A DNA stretch of 64,000 nucleotides. It comes from Candidatus Polarisedimenticolia bacterium (GTDB lineage Bacteria; Acidobacteriota; Polarisedimenticolia; Gp22-AA2). A model generated the notes under the pieces. The model did not search any database. It saw only the letters and a list, made by a program, of their open reading frames with translations, and was not told the DNA's origin. The stretch's first letter is position 1, and each line of letters begins with the position of its first letter. The stretch spans positions 1-64,000 of the forward strand of contig DASYUH010000055.1 in the NCBI GenBank assembly GCA_036001465.1, in the 5' to 3' direction. A program made the translations under genes and the position numbers. Positions 6,929 through 16,666 of the stretch are shown one piece after another.

Positions 6929-9454
6929 CTACCTCAACTCCAGCAGCCTGAGGAGGAAGCGGGCCGCCGCGATCCGCGGCACGTCCCCCTTCGGGTCGAA
7001 ACTCACGGCCCCTCCCGAAACGACTGTGTCGATGAGGCCCCGCTCCACCGCGACCGCGACGTAGCCGCGGAGCGCCAGGGGGATCTTGTTCTGGTCGAGG
7101 AAGCCGAGGGACTCGCCGGCGCGAGCCTCGGCCTCGGCCTGGAGACCGGCGCCTCGCACGAGCGCGACCGCGAAATCGAGGCGGCTGACTCCGGCGATCG
7201 GGGCGAAGGAGATGGCGTTCTTCGGATCGATGAGCTTCAGCCGGGCGCGCGAGCCGGCAACGCTTTCGATGTAGGGAAAGAGGGGGTTCCCCGTGCCGAC
7301 GTCGTTGAACGAAGGCCTGACGGGAATCCTCTGCGGCCGGCCGGCGGCCAGCGCGAGGGCGCGCGCCAGCTCGCCGCGCGTCAGGTCGTCGTAGGCGTCG
7401 AAGACGTTTCCGCGCCCGATCAGGACGTTCCGGCCCACCGCGCGCGTGACCGTGTCGCGGTCGTCGGGCGGAAGCCCCGCGACGTCGGTGTAGTCGGTCA
7501 CCACGGCCACGGCGTTCTCCTGGCGCATCTGGAACTCCTGATCGGCGAGCCCGCTTCCGGGCTTGAAGTAGGTTTCCACGTCGAGCGTCTCGGGAATCGC
7601 GCCCAGAAGGTGCGCCCCCTCGGCACGACCGAAGAGCGACAGGCCGTCGAAGGAGTCGCCGCGCGCCAGCTCCCGCCCGGAGGGATCGAAGACGACCAGA
7701 TCGAGATCGTTCAGGCCGGGGAGCGTCCCCCAGGCGAGGAGCGCCTGCCAGGACAGGGCGCCCGGCTCCACGGTGACCGGAAGCGACAGCCGCCCTCCCG
7801 CGGGCAGGACCTCGCGGGTCACGATCGCCGGCCGGTGCTCGATGCGGTAGGGACGCTCGTCGAGCCAGCCGGGGATGTGGGTTCCGAACGGCCTCGCCGG
7901 ATCGACTCCTCCCGTGATGGCGGCCCAGGCATCGAGCAGGCCGGCTCCGACCTCCGAGCGGTCACGGACCAGGACCGGAGTGGCCGTCGCCTGCAACAAC
8001 CGCTTGATCGCCCCCGGGGTCAGGTCGGGCCGTGCTTGCAACATCAGCGCCACGACCCCCGCCACGTGCGGGGCGGCGAACGACGTGCCGCTCTCGGTTG
8101 CATAGTAGGCTCCGCCATTGAGCACCACGGGGCTTGCGACGGTGATCGCCTCGCCCGGCGCCATGATCGTCGGGTGGTAGAGCACCTCCTCGAAGATGCC
8201 GCGCGAGGAGAATGCCGACAGCCGGCCGTCCTTGCGCGACGAGGCGACGCCGATGACCCAGGGGGCCGCCGCGTAGGGATTGAGGGTGTCGGCGGCGGGT
8301 CCCTGGTTGCCCACGGCGAAGACCACGGTGATTCCGGCGTCGTACAGAAGGCGCGTGGCGATGTTGACCGGATCGTCGGGATCGAACCAGCCCTCGGTGC
8401 CCCACGAGCAGTTCACCACCCGCACGCCGTAGCGCGCGGCGTTTTCCAGGATGTAGTCGAACCCCTCCAGGACGTGCACGATGAACAGGTCCCCGGCGGA
8501 GAGCCCGAGGATCGACGCTCCGGGAGCGACGCCCCGATGGACCCCTCCGCTCGCCAGCCCCGTCCCCGCCGCCACCGAGGCGACCGCGGTGCCGTGGCCG
8601 AGCACCAGGTCCGTGTCGGGGAGCCCCTCCACCGCCACCGGGTAACTGAAGCCAAGGCCGACGCCCGTGGCGGGGGCCAGACGCACGTTCCCGGTGACCT
8701 TGCTCCCGAACGGCAGGTCGGGGTGCGTCGCGTCCACTCCGGAGTCGAGCACCGCGATGGTGACGCCCGCGCCCGACAGGGGCAGGCCCCCCGGCCGGGG
8801 AAGGGACAGATCGGCCGCGACCTCGTCCAGGCCGATGAGCGCCCGGCTTTCCGCGTCGAGCCACGACAGCGTGCGATCCGCGAACACCGAACGGACCGCC
8901 GGCAGGGCCGCGATGCGGACAATCTGATCGCGCGTGGCGTTCACCACGACCATCGGAAGCCGGCGGAACCGGGTACCGCCCAGGATCCCCAGGGCCTGGA
9001 GATCGGCCAGGTCGGACGCCGTCGGCGCCGAGCGGTAGGTGACGATGACGTTGAGCCAGGATGTGTCGGGCAGGAACGACAGCCGGCTCAGGAGCTCCAG
9101 GTCGATGCTCGCGATTCCGGTCTGAAGGGCGCCATCGAACAGGAGCGCGCCGACGTCGTTCCAGCGGATTCCTCCAGGATCGTTCCAGTGAAGGCCCGTC
9201 GCGTCGCTGAACAGGAGACCCCCGGTGTCGTTCCAGCGAATCCCTCCGGTGTCGTTCCAGCGGATGCCTCCGGCGTCGTTCCAGCGGATCCCCCCGGTAT
9301 CGTTCCAGCGGATCCCTCCGGTATCGTTCCAGCGAATGCCGGACGTCTCGGTGACATAGGGCCCGGCCAGTGTCGGCGGGGCGAACAGCAGGAGCGAGGT
9401 GAGCAGGTGGCCGAGCACCAGGGCCCGACCACGCGAGCACAAGCGAAGCATCAT
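6929..9454 (-). CDS. Secreted subtilisin-like (S8) protease with N-terminal GGIRWND repeats and SLH-like tail
   Basis: An 841-residue exported protease from the ATG at 9454 (a second ATG follows at 9451). The signal peptide ends near residue 30 (PPTLAGP). Next come about nine 8-residue repeats of the GGIRWNDT type (about 35-105), a propeptide-like region, and the S8 catalytic domain with Asp237 (VLDSGVD), His287 (GHGTAVAS) and Ser458 (GTSFAAPHVAG). A C-terminal beta-rich domain (about 550-680) precedes about 160 residues with S-layer-homology character (DLTRGELARALALAAG, FNDV, VSRLDFAVALVR, VAVAVERGLI). The gene lies 40 bases downstream of the large regulator, probably in the same operon. It may be cell-surface anchored through the SLH-like region; that is inference. 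Confidence 0.92.
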   Translation of the reverse strand: MMLRLCSRGRALVLGHLLTSLLLFAPPTLAGPYVTETSGIRWNDTGGIRWNDTGGIRWNDAGGIRWNDTGGIRWNDTGGLLFSDATGLHWNDPGGIRWNDVGALLFDGALQTGIASIDLELLSRLSFLPDTSWLNVIVTYRSAPTASDLADLQALGILGGTRFRRLPMVVVNATRDQIVRIAALPAVRSVFADRTLSWLDAESRALIGLDEVAADLSLPRPGGLPLSGAGVTIAVLDSGVDATHPDLPFGSKVTGNVRLAPATGVGLGFSYPVAVEGLPDTDLVLGHGTAVASVAAGTGLASGGVHRGVAPGASILGLSAGDLFIVHVLEGFDYILENAARYGVRVVNCSWGTEGWFDPDDPVNIATRLLYDAGITVVFAVGNQGPAADTLNPYAAAPWVIGVASSRKDGRLSAFSSRGIFEEVLYHPTIMAPGEAITVASPVVLNGGAYYATESGTSFAAPHVAGVVALMLQARPDLTPGAIKRLLQATATPVLVRDRSEVGAGLLDAWAAITGGVDPARPFGTHIPGWLDERPYRIEHRPAIVTREVLPAGGRLSLPVTVEPGALSWQALLAWGTLPGLNDLDLVVFDPSGRELARGDSFDGLSLFGRAEGAHLLGAIPETLDVETYFKPGSGLADQEFQMRQENAVAVVTDYTDVAGLPPDDRDTVTRAVGRNVLIGRGNVFDAYDDLTRGELARALALAAGRPQRIPVRPSFNDVGTGNPLFPYIESVAGSRARLKLIDPKNAISFAPIAGVSRLDFAVALVRGAGLQAEAEARAGESLGFLDQNKIPLALRGYVAVAVERGLIDTVVSGGAVSFDPKGDVPRIAAARFLLRLLELR
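9157..9348 (-). repeat. 24-bp tandem repeat encoding GGIRWND units
   Basis: The core cgttccag (plus strand) recurs at 9157, 9181, 9229, 9253, 9277, 9301 and 9325, an exact 24-bp period with one diverged unit in between. On the coding (minus) strand each unit encodes G-G-I-R-W-N-D-T or a close variant (GLHWNDP, GGLLFSDA). The units sit directly after the signal peptide of the S8 protease. The in-frame period means copy number can change by slippage without breaking the gene. Confidence 0.9.
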
Positions 9455-9494
9455 GGTTCCGCCATCCACGCCGTCTCGGTAGGCAAGACGGCCG

Positions 9495-12400
9495 TCAGGT
9501 CCTGGCGCCATCCGGGCGTCTGCGGAGCGCTGGGCGCGCCGGCTTCCGGGCCGCGGGCACCGATCGGCCCCGTCCCTCCCTCATTCTCTTCAGCACGTCC
9601 TGGTAGGCGCGGCGTGTCCCGGCGCGCGGCCCCGCGCCCCGGTCGTCGGCGAGGGCCTGCCTGAGCCGGCTGAACTCCCTGTCCAGCCCCTCGCGGTCGC
9701 CGATCTCTCCGAGGGCCCGCATCAGGCGACACGAGACTCGCTCGTCGAGCGGGTTCCGCTCGACGATGATGCGGAAGCAGGCGGCCTCGCGCTCGGCATC
9801 CTCGCGCCGCAGACGAAGGGCGGCCGCCTCCCCCAGGGCGGCAAAATACAGGGTCTCGTAGAACGCCCTCGGCGCCCCGATCCAGTCGTCGCGCTCCCCG
9901 TCCATCAGCGGACCGCGGTGAAGCGCGATCGCCGCCGCATAGTCGGCGAGCGCCCCCGCCGCGTCCTGGCTCGACGCGTTGCGGCGGGCGGAGCGCACGA
10001 GCTCCTCGAAGGTCTCGACGTCGATGTCGTAGCGGTAGGCCGGGTTCAGGAGATAGGCCCCCTGCTCGCAGCGGATGAAGTTCTTCGGAACATGGTGACC
10101 ATGGTTGAGCGCCCGGCGCAGCAGGGAGATGGTCGAGTGGAAATTGCGCTCGATCGCGGATGGCCGCGCATTTCCCCACAGGGCCTCGGCGAGCTGTTCC
10201 CGGGTGACGCGATGGTCGCGAGCCACGGCGAGGCAGCAGAACGCCCCGAGCGCGCGCCGGACGCCCGGGTCCCCCGGGATACGGTGAGCCGCGTCCCGGT
10301 ACACCTCGATCGGCCCGAGCAGCCGCACCGTCAGGTCGACGGCCCCGACGGCATCCGCCACCATGACGATCGCGCCGGGCACGCCGGATGATGGAGTCGC
10401 CACAGGCCTCGCGGCGCCGGCTTCCCAAAGGCCTCCGGCCGAAGCCATCTGGAGGTAACCCGGCGCATCCGCGAGCGACGCCAGCAAGTCACGGAAATCG
10501 GCGTCCTGGGCCGCGATCCGCAGCACCTGCGCCCGATAGTCATAGCGCGCGGCGATCTCCAGCGCCCTCAGGGCCTGCGCGACGGCGCGGTGCCGATCGC
10601 GCTCCAGCTGGCGGGCCAGCGCGAGCCAGAGCCGGGCCATGCATTCCTGGTACGCCCGGCCGCTCGCGGAGAAGTAAGCGGCCGCTTCGGCGAGCACCCG
10701 GATGGCTCGCGAGGCCGCACGGGCGCAGACGCGCACCTCGCCCAGCGCCAGGAGCGCGGCGGCCACGCCCTCCTCGTCACCGGCGGCGCGCCGGCGGGCC
10801 ACCGCCTCCGCAGCCAGCGTTTCCGCCTCGCCATGGTTGCCGCGTCGGGCGGCCAGGATCGCCTCCTCGCCCGCGAGGCTGTCGAGCAGGTCCTGCCGTC
10901 CGAGGTCCGACAGCGCGGCCCCTGCCCGGGCGTACCGCTCGCTCGCCGATTCCAGGTCGCCGCGGTCGCGACAGAGGTTCCCTTCCTCCTCGAGAACGTC
11001 GGCGAGCAGCCCCTGAAGCCGTCGCATCTGGGCGATCTCGCGCGCGTCGCCGAGAAGCGTCGCCGCGCCGACGTAGTCCCCCTGGAGCCTCGCGATGCGG
11101 GAGAGGTTCAGGTAGGCCGCCCCCTCCTCCGGCCCCAGCCGCGGATTGTCCGGGCCAGTCAGGCTGCGGAAGCACTCCCTGGCGCGGCTGAAATCGCCGG
11201 CCGCCGCGTGCGGCAGGCCGAGATTGTGGGCGATCATGAGGACGAGATGGTCATCCGCCGCCTGCCGCGCGAGGACCAAGGCCTCCTCCCAGAGCGCGAG
11301 GGCCTCGGTCAGGCGCTTCTGCCGCCAGCGGACGAGGGCCAGCGTGTTCAGGACGCGAGCCCGCAGGCCGGGGTCCTCGCTCCCGACCTCCGCCAGGGCC
11401 TGCGCGGCGCTCACCTCCGCGCGCGCCATCTCGCCGAGCCTCGACAGGGAGTAGGCCAGCCCCTGGAAGGCGGCGGCCCGATCGTGGCCGGTGATCTCCC
11501 CGGCTCCTTCGCCGCGCGCATCCAGGGCGGCCTGGAAGTGCGCGATGGCGGCGGTGTGGTCTCCCGCCAGCCGGCAGGCCTCACCCAAAAGCGCCGCCGC
11601 GATCGGCGGTCGCGCGCCGCGCAATGAAAGAAAGAGCGCCGCCTCGCGGACCGCTCCCGACATCCCGGCGCGCAGCAGAGCATCGCCCCGGCGTTGCAGG
11701 AGATCGGCGGTCTCCTTCAGGCTTTCGGCCGCCAGGAAGTGCGCCAGGGCCCGGGGAAAGTCGCCGCGCTGCGCGAACGCCCTGCCATAGCGCAGCTCGA
11801 GCGCCCTGCTCCCTTCGGGGCCGCGCGCGGCGCGGAGCTTGCGGCGCAGGAAATCGTGGAACAGGGGATCGTAGGCGTAGTAGCTTCCTCGGCCCTCCAG
11901 GGCCGAGATGAACATGTGCCGGCGCGCCAGATCCGCGAGGAGGCTGCCCGCCTCGAATTTCTGGAGGACCTCGGAGCAGACCTCGGGGTCGACGACCTGG
12001 GGCGGGCAGGATCCCAGCAGGAACTCCCGCACCTCGACGGTCTCGGAGGCGAAGACCTCCTCGCTGAAATAGTCGAAGATCTCCGATTCCGTGCGCGCGA
12101 ACAGGCCCTCCGGCGGGTCGGTGGCGCTCGCTTCGAGCCGTGCCGTCTGCCGCAGGAGCTGCAGGGCCGTGACCCAGCCGCGGGTGCGGGCGTGGATCCG
12201 GCCGACGGTGTCCGGCCGCACCCGGAGGCCGAAGGCGTCCCGCAGCAGCGTGCGTGTCTCGTCGAGCGTGAACAGCAGCTCGTCTCCTTCGATCCGAGTG
12301 ACCGCGTCTCCCGCCGACCCATTCTCGATGCCGACGTCCGGCAGCGAGCGCCCCGCCAGGACCAGGTGAATGGCGCCGGGCAGGCAGAGGGCGAGCCGCC

Positions 12401-12857
12401 GCAGCGCCTGCACGCAGGATGAGGAGCCCTCGAGGTGCTCGACGCCGTCGACCACCAGGACGATGCGTCCGCCGAGCAATTCCTCCGCGTCGTCGATGAA
12501 GACGTCGGCCAGGCGCTCGGCTTCCAGCGGATGGGACCGCAGGTCTTCATAGGCTCTCAGGCTGCGCTCGCCCATTTCCGGCACGTGTTCCGCAAACCCC
12601 TGCACGATGTTGCGGAAGAATACGAAGGGGTCGCGGTCGGACGGGTCGAGCGAGAGCCAGACCGAATCCTCACCGGATTCCCGGAGGAAGAGCGCCAGGA
12701 GAGCCGTCTTGCCGTACCCCGGCCCCGCCAGGACGACCGTGGCCCGCTTCTCGAGCCCGGCGTGCAGCCGATCCATGAGCCGCGGGCGGCGCAGGTGGAG
12801 GGGGCCGGTCGCGGGAGGCTGGAGCTTGGCGACGGGCCGGGTCGAGGATTCGCTCAT
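9495..12857 (-). CDS. Large MalT/LuxR-like STAND ATPase with C-terminal SARP (wHTH + BTAD) output domain
   Basis: A 1120-residue signal-integrating transcriptional regulator. The N-terminus (PLHLRRPRLMDRLHAGL) is typical of MalT-type NTPases. Walker A is GPGYGKTALL at 45-54, and a Walker B-like VVDGVEHL follows at about 128. Residues about 350-830 are helical TPR-like repeats. The C-terminal output is not a LuxR HTH: a winged-helix segment begins near 840 (TVRLLGPIEVYRDAA, VTREQLAEALWG) and is followed by a bacterial transcriptional activator domain (about 945-1090, YDIDVETFEELV, CFRIIVERNPLDERVSCRLMRAL), as in AfsR/DnrI-type activators. The start overlaps the stop of the upstream peptide-binding-protein gene (ATGA at 12854-12857). 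It probably controls the adjoining peptide uptake and protease genes. Confidence 0.9.
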   Translation of the reverse strand: MSESSTRPVAKLQPPATGPLHLRRPRLMDRLHAGLEKRATVVLAGPGYGKTALLALFLRESGEDSVWLSLDPSDRDPFVFFRNIVQGFAEHVPEMGERSLRAYEDLRSHPLEAERLADVFIDDAEELLGGRIVLVVDGVEHLEGSSSCVQALRRLALCLPGAIHLVLAGRSLPDVGIENGSAGDAVTRIEGDELLFTLDETRTLLRDAFGLRVRPDTVGRIHARTRGWVTALQLLRQTARLEASATDPPEGLFARTESEIFDYFSEEVFASETVEVREFLLGSCPPQVVDPEVCSEVLQKFEAGSLLADLARRHMFISALEGRGSYYAYDPLFHDFLRRKLRAARGPEGSRALELRYGRAFAQRGDFPRALAHFLAAESLKETADLLQRRGDALLRAGMSGAVREAALFLSLRGARPPIAAALLGEACRLAGDHTAAIAHFQAALDARGEGAGEITGHDRAAAFQGLAYSLSRLGEMARAEVSAAQALAEVGSEDPGLRARVLNTLALVRWRQKRLTEALALWEEALVLARQAADDHLVLMIAHNLGLPHAAAGDFSRARECFRSLTGPDNPRLGPEEGAAYLNLSRIARLQGDYVGAATLLGDAREIAQMRRLQGLLADVLEEEGNLCRDRGDLESASERYARAGAALSDLGRQDLLDSLAGEEAILAARRGNHGEAETLAAEAVARRRAAGDEEGVAAALLALGEVRVCARAASRAIRVLAEAAAYFSASGRAYQECMARLWLALARQLERDRHRAVAQALRALEIAARYDYRAQVLRIAAQDADFRDLLASLADAPGYLQMASAGGLWEAGAARPVATPSSGVPGAIVMVADAVGAVDLTVRLLGPIEVYRDAAHRIPGDPGVRRALGAFCCLAVARDHRVTREQLAEALWGNARPSAIERNFHSTISLLRRALNHGHHVPKNFIRCEQGAYLLNPAYRYDIDVETFEELVRSARRNASSQDAAGALADYAAAIALHRGPLMDGERDDWIGAPRAFYETLYFAALGEAAALRLRREDAEREAACFRIIVERNPLDERVSCRLMRALGEIGDREGLDREFSRLRQALADDRGAGPRAGTRRAYQDVLKRMREGRGRSVPAARKPARPALRRRPDGART

Positions 12858-14485
12858 GGGTGCGGCTCCTCGGTCGCCTCGAGCGACCACTCCTCCAGCC
12901 CGGCATAAAGGCTTCGCGGGCTGACGCGGGCCAGTCGCAGGCGGCGATCGACCGCGTGCAGCCGATCGCGCTCGAAGAGGAAGGTGTACGGCTGATCGCG
13001 GACGATGATGCGCTGCGCCGCGATCCAGAGGGGCCGCGCCGCCCGGGGATCGCGCTCGGCGCGCGCCCGATCGATGAGCCGATCGAGGTCCGGGCTCGAA
13101 TATCCGCCGTAGTTGTATCCGGCGTCGCGCGAGGCGCTGTGGAAATTGCTCTTCAGATCGACCTTGGTCGACTCGCGCCACGATCCGACGAAGGCATCGA
13201 ATTCGTGCGCCTCGTGCCGCGCGACGAAGGCCCCCGATTCGAAGAGTCGCGGCACCGCCTCGACTCCGATCCTGCGGAGCTGGGCGACTGCCATGCGGGC
13301 GACCGCCGACCGCTGGCCGGAGGCCTGGTCGGTCTCCAGCTCGAAGCGGAACGGCCGGCCGTCGCGATCGATCAGGCCGTCGCCGTCCCGATCCCGCCAG
13401 CCCGCCTCTTCGAGAAGGCGCCGGGCGGCGTCGGGATCGAACGGCACGGGCTCGAGCTCGGGATCGCGCGCCCACATGAAGGACAGCACCGGCCCGGCCG
13501 CCGGTCGTCCGACTCCGGGCAGAAGACCCTCGATGATCGCCTCGCGGTCGATCGCCATGGTCAGCGCCCGGCGCACGCGGGAATCCGAGAACAGGGGCCG
13601 GGCCGTGTTCCAGCAGATGAACGTGTACGACAGGTCGGGGACGCGCACCAGGCGGAGCCGGGGGGACGCCTGGACGCGGGCGGCGGCGCCGGGGGGCACG
13701 TTTTCCATCACATCGATGCCGCCGGAGACGACTTCATTGAGGAGGGTCTCCTCGTCGGGAATGACGCGAAAGACGACGGAATCGAGCCGAGGCAGCGGAG
13801 CCCTGAAATACAGGGGGTTGCGCGCCAGCTCGATCAGCGCGCCACGCTCGTAGCGCTTCAGGACGAACGGGCCCCCGGCGACCGGAGCCTCCAGGAAGGC
13901 GCGCTTCGGCCATTCGGAGAGGGGCGTCTGGTCGAACACGTGCGCCGGGAGGATGTTCCCCTCCACCGCGTCCATGAGCTCGTACGGGTAGTCCCGGACG
14001 AAGCGGTAGGTGACGGCCCGCGGATCGGGGGTGGCGACGCCGTCGATGAACTCCTTCACGTCGATCCCGGCCCAGGCGACGTCCGGACTGCTGGCCGCGC
14101 GATGCGACAGCAGGACGTCGTCCGCGGTGATCGGCCGCCCATCGCTCCAGACGGCCCGCGGATCGAGGTGGAAAGTGAGGCGCGTGCCGTCGGGAGACTG
14201 GTCCCATGACGACGCCACCCCGGCGCGGAAGGTCGGCGGCCCCTGCCGGAAATCATCCTCCTCGTAGGCGAGCCTGGGATAGAGAAGATCGGCGATCTCC
14301 TGGTCGAAGGCGCTGGCCGCGGTGTACACGTTGAGGGACGTCACGTCGCCGCGCACCCCGATCACCAGGCGGCTGGGCCCGGGACGGCGCGCCGCGGGAC
14401 CGCCCCCGATGCCGGCGAGCAGCACCGCCGCGAATCCCAACACCAGCAGGATCCCATACCGTCGCATCGACATCCCCGCGTTCAC
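12854..14485 (-). CDS. Oligopeptide ABC transporter substrate-binding protein (SBP_bac_5)
   Basis: A 543-residue periplasmic peptide/nickel-type binding protein. A hydrophobic export segment (about 10-27) has no lipobox Cys, so it is either cleaved by signal peptidase I or stays as an anchor. The family signature is clear: LVIGVRGDVTSLNVYTA at the N-terminus, DQSPDGTRLTFHLDPRAVWSDGRPITADDVLLSH at about 95-130 (a classic SBP5 motif), and AIDREAIIEGLLPG near 315. Alternative starts at 14473 and 14467 only trim the N-terminus. Its stop overlaps the regulator gene by four bases. The cognate permeases are divergent, starting about 150 bases away on the other strand. Confidence 0.94.
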   Translation of the reverse strand: MNAGMSMRRYGILLVLGFAAVLLAGIGGGPAARRPGPSRLVIGVRGDVTSLNVYTAASAFDQEIADLLYPRLAYEEDDFRQGPPTFRAGVASSWDQSPDGTRLTFHLDPRAVWSDGRPITADDVLLSHRAASSPDVAWAGIDVKEFIDGVATPDPRAVTYRFVRDYPYELMDAVEGNILPAHVFDQTPLSEWPKRAFLEAPVAGGPFVLKRYERGALIELARNPLYFRAPLPRLDSVVFRVIPDEETLLNEVVSGGIDVMENVPPGAAARVQASPRLRLVRVPDLSYTFICWNTARPLFSDSRVRRALTMAIDREAIIEGLLPGVGRPAAGPVLSFMWARDPELEPVPFDPDAARRLLEEAGWRDRDGDGLIDRDGRPFRFELETDQASGQRSAVARMAVAQLRRIGVEAVPRLFESGAFVARHEAHEFDAFVGSWRESTKVDLKSNFHSASRDAGYNYGGYSSPDLDRLIDRARAERDPRAARPLWIAAQRIIVRDQPYTFLFERDRLHAVDRRLRLARVSPRSLYAGLEEWSLEATEEPHP

Positions 14486-14632
14486 CCCAAAGAATGCACC
14501 GGAGATTCCCCGGGGGAAATCAGGTGAACTCCCGAAAAGACCTCGGGGAGATCATGGATGGGTCCGGATCTGCGGGCGGGGCGCCCCGGACGCACCTTGA
14601 CGGCAGGCGGCCTGTGCGCCGAATATCTCCGC

Positions 14633-15604
14633 GTGATCGGGTTCGTGGCTCGCCGGCTGCTGTCGACCATTCCATTCGTCTGGGCGGCCACCACCCTCGT
14701 TTTCCTCCTGGTCGAGGCTGCGCCCGGCGACCCCTTCGACAGGCTTCGCGAGCCGGGCGTCAGCGTGAGGACGGCCGCCCGCCTGCACGAGGCCTTCGGC
14801 ACCACCCGACCCTTCCACGTGCGATATCTCGATTGGCTCGGGGGCCTGCTCCAGGGGGACCTCGGTACCTCCTGGTCCTATCGACAGCCCGCAGCCGGCC
14901 TGGTCCGCGACGCGGCCCTCAACACCCTGGTGCTTGCCGGACCGGCGCTCGTCCTGCAATTCGCCCTGGGGCTCGCCGCCGGCGTCGCGGCGGCCCGCTC
15001 GCGCTCGGGCTTCGCCGACCGCGTCGTGTCGCTGGCCGCTGCGGCTCTCTACGCCGTCCCCTCCTATTGCCTGGCGCTGCCGCTCGCGTGGCTCATGGCC
15101 GTGAGGCTCGGCTGGCTCCCCGCCTCCCAGATGCATTCGATCGATTCCGTGGATCTTCCGGCCCTGTCGCGGCTCCTCGATACGCTGCGCCACCTGGCGC
15201 TTCCCTGCCTGGCTCTCGTCCTGCCGGCCGCCGGCGGGATCGCCCTGTACGTGCGCGATCAGATGCGCGACGCGCTCGGGCGCGGTTTCGTCAGCGCCGC
15301 CCGCGCCCGCGGCCTGGGAAGCAGGCAGGCGGACATGCGGCATGCCCTGCGGGCCGTCCTGCTTCCGGTCGCGGCGCTGCTCGGCGTGGCGCTTCCGGGG
15401 CTCCTCGGAGGAAGCGTGGCGATCGAGGTCCTGTTCGCCTGGCCCGGGCTGGGGCGCCTGGCCTACCAGGCGGTCCTGGCCCGCGACGTGCCGCTCATCC
15501 TCGGATGCACGTGTCTTTCGTCGCTCCTCGTCGCGGCCGGTGGCCTGCTGGCGGATCTCGCGGCAGCCGCCCTCGATCCGCGGGCGCGGGAGGCCCAGAC
15601 GTGA
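14633..15604 (+). CDS. Peptide ABC transporter permease, DppB-type
   Basis: A 323-residue inner-membrane permease of the DppB/OppB family. The GTG at 14633 is chosen because it yields the canonical N-terminus (IGFVARRLLSTIPFVWAATTLVFLLVEAAPGDP); the frame remains open further back to 14558 but without family-like sequence. Six membrane helices are discernible, and the EAA-loop motif DALGRGFVSAARARGLG occurs at about 215-232. The C-terminus SVAIEVLFAWPGLGRLAYQAVLARD is typical. The stop codon overlaps the GTG of the next permease. It partners DppC and the binding protein at 12854-14485. Confidence 0.93.
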   Translation: MIGFVARRLLSTIPFVWAATTLVFLLVEAAPGDPFDRLREPGVSVRTAARLHEAFGTTRPFHVRYLDWLGGLLQGDLGTSWSYRQPAAGLVRDAALNTLVLAGPALVLQFALGLAAGVAAARSRSGFADRVVSLAAAALYAVPSYCLALPLAWLMAVRLGWLPASQMHSIDSVDLPALSRLLDTLRHLALPCLALVLPAAGGIALYVRDQMRDALGRGFVSAARARGLGSRQADMRHALRAVLLPVAALLGVALPGLLGGSVAIEVLFAWPGLGRLAYQAVLARDVPLILGCTCLSSLLVAAGGLLADLAAAALDPRAREAQT

Positions 15605-16581
15605 GTCCGGGGCCCGTGACACACGGCGCCCGGCGTCTCCGCCGGAGGAGCCCCTGGACGATCACAGTGGTGGCCCTCCTCGCCCTCGCCGGGCCCTGGA
15701 TCGCGCCCTATCCGCCGGAAGAACAGGAAGACGTCGCGGGGGCCCGCCTGCTTCGGCCGTGGACCCGGGCCCAGGCTCTCGCGGCGGGACCGCACCGCAC
15801 GCTCATCGTTACCGGCCTGCACCAGACACCCGACGGCTGGGCCTTCGACCGGGCCGGTCGAAGGCAGACGCTGCCCGCTGCGGACGTCACGGAGAAACCT
15901 TCGCCGCGCTTCTATCTGCTGGGAACCGACGCGCTGGGACGGGACCTCCTGAGCCGGCTCCTTTACGGCATGCGGCACTCGGTCGGTCTCGCCGCCCTGT
16001 GCGTCATGCTGGCCCTTCTCGTCGGAATCGGCGCCGGCGCGCTCGCCGGGCTCGCCGGGGGGCTGTGGGACGAGATGCTGATGCGCGGCGTGGAGGTCCT
16101 GATGTCCATTCCGCGACTGCTCCTGGTTCTGGTCTGCGCCGCCCTCTTTCGACCCTCGATCCCGGTCCTCGTCCTGGTTCTGGGCGGAACGACCTGGACG
16201 GGGCTCGCCCGGATCGTCCGCGCCGAGGCCCTGGCTTTCCGGGAGAGCGGCCCGGCGCAGGCGGCCCGCGCCGCAGGCAGCTCGGTCCCGCGCCTGGTCC
16301 TCCGGTACCTCGTGCCTCAGATCGCCCCGGTGCTCGCCGTGTTCGCCGCGCTCCGGCTTGCCGACACGATCGTGCTGGAGTCGGCGCTCTCGTTCCTGGG
16401 CCTCGGGGTCCCGCCGCCCGCCGTCTCCCTCGGAGACATCCTGGCCTCGGGTCGCGAGGTGCTCCAGGAAGCCTGGTGGGTGGCGGCGGCGCCGGGAGCG
16501 ATGATCGCCGCGATCATCCTGATCGTGCGCTCGGCCTCCCGCGATCTCGTCCGCCTGCAGGATCCGCCTTCGATGACCTGA
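15601..16581 (+). CDS. Peptide ABC transporter permease, DppC-type
   Basis: A 326-residue permease. The GTG at 15601 overlaps the upstream stop (GTGA). A first helix (about 17-33) is followed by an external segment of about 85 residues, longer than in most DppC proteins, and then by FYLLGTDALGRDLLSRLLYGMRHSVGLA, the family hallmark. The EAA loop (FRESGPAQAARAAGSS) and LESALSFLGLGVPPPAVSLGDIL complete the match. No DppD/DppF ATPase follows; the next gene is an S9 peptidase. The ATPases must be elsewhere in the genome. Confidence 0.93.
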   Translation: MSPGPVTHGARRLRRRSPWTITVVALLALAGPWIAPYPPEEQEDVAGARLLRPWTRAQALAAGPHRTLIVTGLHQTPDGWAFDRAGRRQTLPAADVTEKPSPRFYLLGTDALGRDLLSRLLYGMRHSVGLAALCVMLALLVGIGAGALAGLAGGLWDEMLMRGVEVLMSIPRLLLVLVCAALFRPSIPVLVLVLGGTTWTGLARIVRAEALAFRESGPAQAARAAGSSVPRLVLRYLVPQIAPVLAVFAALRLADTIVLESALSFLGLGVPPPAVSLGDILASGREVLQEAWWVAAAPGAMIAAIILIVRSASRDLVRLQDPPSMT

Positions 16582-16666
16582 CGGCCGCGTGGGCATCACG
16601 GCCTCAAGGACGACTATCCGCGCACGGTCCGGTCGAGTAACATGGCGGCTTTCCCAGGAGGACAGG

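Noticed and set aside
9157-9348. Regular 24-bp repeats could suggest a CRISPR array.
   Set aside because: The period is too short, no unique spacers lie between units, and all units are in frame inside a protease gene.
7610-9664. A 684-codon plus-strand frame across the second subtilase.
   Set aside because: It is antisense to the protease, lacks any domain and reflects high-GC third positions.
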